Assembly (NCBI GenBank): GCA_035493835.1
Contig: DATJHO010000057.1
Location: forward strand, 1-27,538
Origin: DASZTU01 sp035493835
GTDB lineage: Bacteria > Pseudomonadota > Alphaproteobacteria > Rhizobiales > Devosiaceae
Length of the DNA stretch: 27,538 nucleotides
Reading direction: 5' to 3'
Both the position numbers and the translations under genes were made by a program. Below, piece by piece: positions 23,624-27,538 of this stretch. Each line of letters opens with the position of its first letter. Positions within the stretch are counted from its first letter, which is position 1. The notes beneath the pieces were generated by a model. That model was not told the origin of the DNA. It did no database searches and saw only the letters and a list, made by a program, of their open reading frames with translations.

Positions 23624-24148
23624 GGTTATAACTCCTACATAGGCAATGGAGCCTGTAGCGCAGGTAGGCACTTACGCGAACCAAAAAAGTGCACCGCGCC
23701 TATTTGGCGCAGTGGTCCGCCTTCTGCCGCTTTTGCGCCTCGAGCCCGAGGCGCCAGGACTTTCGCAAATTCCGGAAACGCATTCCTCACAATGCCTTGT
23801 CCTAAATTCGTGGCGCCATTTGGCCCGCTGGCGGAGGTCGGGGCGGGCGCCGGCAAGCCGCGCCATGGGAAATACAACCACGAACTAGTGATCGCGCCGA
23901 TCGCACTCTCAGTCCTGCCGGCGTTTTTTATACTTACTGAACTACAGTAGACGTCGTCGCCGCTTGACCAAGGAGCAGCATTCCGTTCACTCAATTTACC
24001 GCATAGCGTAAATACCAAGCCGATCCCTAAAGCGCCCCCTTTGGCGGCTTGACTAGAATTTGAGGAGTCGACGACAACCGCGCCTCAAAGATTGACATGC
24101 CGCAAGGCATCGGGCGCGGCATGCGCATCACTGGAGGCTGACCGCACC
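23624..24148. other. Divergent 525-base regulatory region between the FdhF/YdeP gene and mobB
   Basis: No supported gene lies here. A 127-codon open frame on the minus strand (23635-24018) has no recognisable domain and overlaps RNA structures. Contents: two hairpins just before the FdhF/YdeP start (listed separately); an ATTTAC-N8-GTAAAT inverted repeat at 23994-24013; and a GATCG-CGC-CGATC palindrome near 23890-23902. The promoters of both divergent genes should be here, but I could not choose good -35/-10 pairs. A GGAGG site precedes mobB. Confidence 0.55.
23683..23754 (-). promoter_or_regulatory. Tandem hairpins with T-run in the FdhF/YdeP leader (candidate attenuator)
   Basis: Read on the minus strand, a first hairpin GCGCCTCG-GGCT-CGAGGCGC (23754-23735) is followed by a second, CACTGCGCC-AAATA-GGCGCGGTG (23714-23692), then CAC and TTTTTT (23688-23683). 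The second is an intrinsic terminator by its look, 60 bases before the ATG of a gene on the same strand. The 3' arm of hairpin 1 (GGCGC) can pair with the 5' arm of the terminator (GCGCC), so the two structures exclude each other, as in an attenuator or riboswitch. The signal sensed is unknown. It could alternatively end an unseen small RNA. Confidence 0.55.
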
Positions 24149-24655
24149 ATGACACAGACCGTAATCGGCATTGCCGGCTGGAAGAACTCCGGCAAGACCA
24201 CGCTGACAATCCACCTCGTCGCCGAACTGGTCGCCAGGGGGCTTACCGTCTCGACAGTCAAGCACGCCCACCACGATGCGGAGGTTGATCACCCCGGCAC
24301 CGACAGCTACCGGCACCGCGAGGCAGGCGCCCGCGAGGTGGCGCTCGTCACGGGACGCCGCTGGGCCCTGATGCATGAACTCCGCGATGCGCCGGAGCCC
24401 GGTCTCGATGAGATTCTGGGCCGTCTCTCCCCGGTAGACCTGATCATCGTCGAGGGTTTTAAACGCGCGGCGATTCCCAAGATCGAGGTCCGGCGGACCG
24501 AGGCGGTCGACAGCACGCCCTTGGACGACGATCCCAACGTCATTGCCATTGCGGGCGACGTGGCGGTTCCCGGCTCGCCCTTGCCGTTCTTCAATCTCGA
24601 CGACATAAGCGGGCTGGCGGATTTCGTTGTTTCGCACCTACGGCTTGGGAAATAA
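24149..24655 (+). CDS. mobB: Molybdopterin-guanine dinucleotide biosynthesis protein B (MobB)
   Basis: MobB is a small GTP-binding partner of MobA that improves guanylylation of molybdenum cofactor. The 168-residue protein has a Walker A at residues 10-18 (GWKNSGKTT), KHAHHDAEVDHPGTDSYRHR with the conserved His-rich and switch region, VDLIIVEGFKRAAIPKIEV (Walker B-like and ExFK motif) and the C-terminal FNLDDISGLADFV. I use the ATG at 24149, because the family begins right at the nucleotide-binding strand; GGAGG is 11 bases away. mogA follows 48 bases downstream, probably in the same operon. Confidence 0.95.
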   Translation: MTQTVIGIAGWKNSGKTTLTIHLVAELVARGLTVSTVKHAHHDAEVDHPGTDSYRHREAGAREVALVTGRRWALMHELRDAPEPGLDEILGRLSPVDLIIVEGFKRAAIPKIEVRRTEAVDSTPLDDDPNVIAIAGDVAVPGSPLPFFNLDDISGLADFVVSHLRLGK

Positions 24656-24703
24656 AATCCGGGACGTAAGGTTCTGCCGCTCAGTTTGTCGGAAGGCGAT
24701 CGC

Positions 24704-25222
24704 ATGAAAATTGGAATTCTGACCGTATCGGATCGCGCCAGCCGAGGCGAGTACGAGGACCTCAGCGGCCCGGCCATCAAGGCCTACCTGGACGCGACCC
24801 TCTCCACCCCGTGGACGCCGACCATTCGCATCGTGCCGGACGGGATGGCTTCGGTCGCTGCAGCCTTCATCGAGATGTGCGAGGAAGGCGCCGGCCTCAT
24901 CCTCGCCACCGGCGGAACCGGTCCGGCACCGCGCGATGAGACGCCCGAGGCCCTGGCCAGCGTGATCGAAAAGGAACTCCCCGGCTTCGGCGAACTAATG
25001 CGGCGCATCAGCCTCGAAACGGTGCCCACCGCGATCCTTTCGCGCCAGAGCGCCGGTATCCGCGGCAAGACACTGATGGTGACGTTGCCGGGCAAGCCTG
25101 CAGCCATCAAGGTGTGCCTGGATGCCGTGTTTCCGGCCGTTCCCTATTGCCTGGAACTGATCGGGGCCGGATTTGTGGATACAGATCCAGCGGTTCTGAA
25201 GGCTTTCCGTCCCGGCAAGTAA
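24704..25222 (+). CDS. mogA: Molybdopterin adenylyltransferase MogA
   Basis: MogA adenylylates molybdopterin, giving the substrate used by MoeA for molybdenum insertion. The 172-residue protein starts MKIGILTVSDRASRGEYED and has the conserved LILATGGTGPAPRDETPEA substrate loop, IRGKTLMVTLPGKPAAI and a C-terminal LELIGAGFV. The segment LSRQSAGIRG is also typical of MogA rather than MoaB. GGAAGG lies just before the ATG at 24704. Between mogA and the next gene there are 188 bases without a clear terminator. Confidence 0.95.
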   Translation: MKIGILTVSDRASRGEYEDLSGPAIKAYLDATLSTPWTPTIRIVPDGMASVAAAFIEMCEEGAGLILATGGTGPAPRDETPEALASVIEKELPGFGELMRRISLETVPTAILSRQSAGIRGKTLMVTLPGKPAAIKVCLDAVFPAVPYCLELIGAGFVDTDPAVLKAFRPGK

Positions 25223-25410
25223 GCCCGCTTGCGCCACGCGCACGGACGCCCGAATGTCTGCCAGCCCCTCCGGAGCCGCAACGCGACCAGCCAGAACGGC
25301 GCGCCTGGGCTGCGACATTTGTTGAAAATGCGCACCAAAATGGAAGCCGGGGGAGCACTAGTTGCGCTAAGGAGGTTTGTTCCTCGAACAGCCGAACTCA
25401 GGAGGCGATT

Positions 25411-26169
25411 GTGAGCAGGGCCTTGGTGCCGTCTGACAGCGGATCGACGTCTATGTCGGCCTTCGACTACTCGGTGCTCGATCCTGAAATTGCAGACGAC
25501 GCCCGGCAGGTCGCCGAGCGCGTGCGGGGCCTGGCCCGCCGGCATGTCGGCGAGGTCATCGGGCTCGGTATGGAACTGGCCCGCATCAAGAAATCCCTCG
25601 GTCATGGACGGTTCGGCCCTTGGCTCAAGGCCGAGTTCGGCGGCACGGATCGCACGGCGCGCAACTACCTCGCAGCTGCCACCTGGTTCGCGACCAAGAC
25701 GGAAGTCGTTTCCTCGTTGCCGATGGCCACGGTCTACAAGCTCGCGAGCAACAGCGTACCCAGCGAAGCCCGGGAGGTGGTGCTCTCGCGGCTGGAAGCC
25801 GGAGACCGACTTTCCGAGCACGAGATCGGTGAGATCATCGGCAGTGCCCGGGCCGCGCGACGCGGCGGGCAAGAACCAGCTGCCGGGCCCCTGCCCGGCG
25901 ACATTCCTTTACTGCCAAATGTTGCCGAGGAATCGCGCAATGGAGAGGCGGAGCACAAGGTCGAAGAGCCTGACCTTCACGAGCGGGCTGCGGCTGAATT
26001 CATCTCGCGGCATCTCGGCGAAAAACTCCCCGAGCTCATCCGCATTCTCACTCCGGCACGCCCTTCTAAACTGTTCCTGGCGCTACAGGAAATTGCCGAC
26101 GCCAAGTCGGCAACCAAGCGGGAACGCAAGCCAGAAGAGCTGACCGAACAGTTGGCCCTGCTGTTGTAG
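25411..26169 (+). CDS. DUF3102-containing protein
   Basis: A 252-residue protein with a DUF3102-like segment at about residues 40-105: VIGLGMELARIKKSLGHGRFGPWLKAEFGGTDRTARNYL shows the repeated helix pattern with G-x-F-x-x-W and R-N-Y/M. The family is common on plasmids and phages and is suspected to bind DNA, but its role is unknown. The middle (about 115-165) looks helical, and the C-terminus (about 185-250) has another helical stretch ending KREKK-like basic residues. The start is a GTG at 25411, with AGGAGG 6 bases before it; an ATG at 25453 is a weaker alternative. There are no mobile genes next to it. Stands alone between mogA and thiC. Confidence 0.8.
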   Translation: MSRALVPSDSGSTSMSAFDYSVLDPEIADDARQVAERVRGLARRHVGEVIGLGMELARIKKSLGHGRFGPWLKAEFGGTDRTARNYLAAATWFATKTEVVSSLPMATVYKLASNSVPSEAREVVLSRLEAGDRLSEHEIGEIIGSARAARRGGQEPAAGPLPGDIPLLPNVAEESRNGEAEHKVEEPDLHERAAAEFISRHLGEKLPELIRILTPARPSKLFLALQEIADAKSATKRERKPEELTEQLALLL

Positions 26170-26184
26170 GAAGGCCCGGGGACG

Positions 26185-26206
26185 AAATCGGAAATGTTTC
26201 CGATTT
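26185..26206 (+). terminator. AT-rich hairpin after the DUF3102 gene
   Basis: AAATCGGAAA-TG-TTTCCGATTT is a perfect 10-bp inverted repeat with the last Ts in the stem, 16 bases past the stop codon. With few G-C pairs and no outer T-run it is a weak terminator at best; it could also be a protein-binding palindrome. Confidence 0.45.
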
Positions 26207-26333
26207 GAGCCCTCCGCGCTGGGATAGACCCGGCGCGACCAAACGACACGCCCACCGGCCGGAACGCCGCTTCCCGCAAGGGCTGGACCGGGCCCAACGC
26301 GAAAGCCCCCCAATCGCCCGTTGCGGCCCGCGC

Positions 26334-26362
26334 TTGACACCACGCCTGGCTTGGAATCTTTT
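26334..26362 (+). promoter_or_regulatory. Candidate promoter of the thiC riboswitch transcript
   Basis: TTGACA at 26334-26339 is a perfect -35. The -10 lies near 26356-26362 (TCTTTT or overlapping variants) and is poor. Transcription would start at about 26368, exactly where the riboswitch's first helix begins, which supports the assignment. Confidence 0.5.
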
Positions 26363-26368
26363 GCGCTT

Positions 26369-26462
26369 GTCCGAGGGGTGTCTGGTTGCGGCAACGCAGC
26401 TGGTCTGAGACGGTGGAAGCCGAACCCTTTGAACCTGATCCGGGTAATGCCGGCGAAGGGAC
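26369..26462 (+). ncRNA. TPP riboswitch (THI element)
   Basis: The conserved cores are present in order: GGGGTG at the 5' side (26375-26380), CTGAGA (26405-26410), then AACCCTTTGAACCTGATC (26423-26440), GGGTAATGC and CGGCGAAGGGA ending near 26461. Helix P1 is formed by GTCC (26369-26372) with GGAC (26459-26462). It senses thiamine pyrophosphate and represses the thiamine gene downstream when it is abundant. The position before thiC is the classical one. Confidence 0.96.
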
Positions 26463-26499
26463 GGGATCGATATCCGCCTCCACCGCTTGTGTCCCGGGA

Positions 26500-26519
26500 T
26501 TCCTTTTTGTCTCAAGGAG
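26500..26519 (+). promoter_or_regulatory. SD-sequestering hairpin of the thiC leader
   Basis: TTCCTT (26500-26505) can pair with AAGGAG (26514-26519), the SD site 9 bases before the thiC GTG. This could hide the ribosome-binding site when TPP is bound, giving translational control, as in other proteobacterial TPP riboswitches. The short pairing suggests the OFF state also needs upstream sequence. Confidence 0.4.
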
Positions 26520-26528
26520 CCCGTTTCC

Positions 26529-27538
<1,010 letters not shown>

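Noticed and set aside
23635..24018. A 127-codon minus-strand frame before the FdhF/YdeP gene
   Set aside because: It covers the hairpins and T-run of the leader and has no domain; probably untranslated.
25376..25402. A possible LexA box before the DUF3102 gene (GTTC, GAAC, GAAC)
   Set aside because: The spacings are 3 and 4 bases, not the 7 bases of the alphaproteobacterial LexA site.

Overview
The window reads as a high-GC alphaproteobacterial chromosome segment, most likely order Hyphomicrobiales (Rhizobiales) and possibly Devosia-like. The genus is a guess from memory; no search was possible. The order-level call rests on the coaD - cyclophilin - cyclophilin - queA block, an IalB-family secreted protein, GTG starts with strong Shine-Dalgarno (SD) sites, and paired inverted repeats at gene ends. 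I see no rRNA, tRNA, CRISPR array, insertion sequence, integrase or replication origin.

Layout. 1-3150 (minus) is housekeeping: coaD, a periplasmic and a cytoplasmic cyclophilin, queA, and the start of a GYD-domain gene. 3317-7157 holds an SRAP (HMCES/YedK) gene, a LysR regulator divergent from an lrgA-lrgB pair, and a secreted IalB-like protein. 7292-10982 (minus) is a three-gene ribose-type ABC importer (binding protein, double ATPase, permease) with a recognisable promoter and a candidate operator. It is followed by about 1 kb without a convincing gene.

11970-16715 is a sulfatase cassette: a DUF202 membrane protein, a small zinc-ribbon-like protein on the opposite strand, a formylglycine sulfatase, a BASS-family transporter, a genuine two-cysteine formylglycine-generating enzyme (FGE) and a DUF1622 membrane protein. 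Neither the sulfatase nor the FGE has a signal peptide. I infer that a sulfate ester is imported, possibly by the BASS protein, and hydrolysed in the cytoplasm.

17125-25222 is a formate/molybdenum-cofactor region: a formate/nitrite channel (FNT), mobA, moeA, fdhD, a large FdhF/YdeP-type molybdopterin oxidoreductase, mobB and mogA. Together they cover late cofactor assembly, sulfuration of the active site, the enzyme, and a possible route for its anion substrate. The oxidoreductase has a structured leader with an intrinsic terminator just before its start codon, which looks like an attenuator.

25411-27538 holds a DUF3102 gene and then thiC (cut by the window end), preceded by a clear TPP riboswitch whose downstream RNA can hide the thiC ribosome-binding site.

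The least explained parts are the sulfatase cassette as a unit, the leader of the FdhF/YdeP gene, the gene-poor stretch at 10983-11969, the small zinc-ribbon gene, and the isolated DUF3102 gene.
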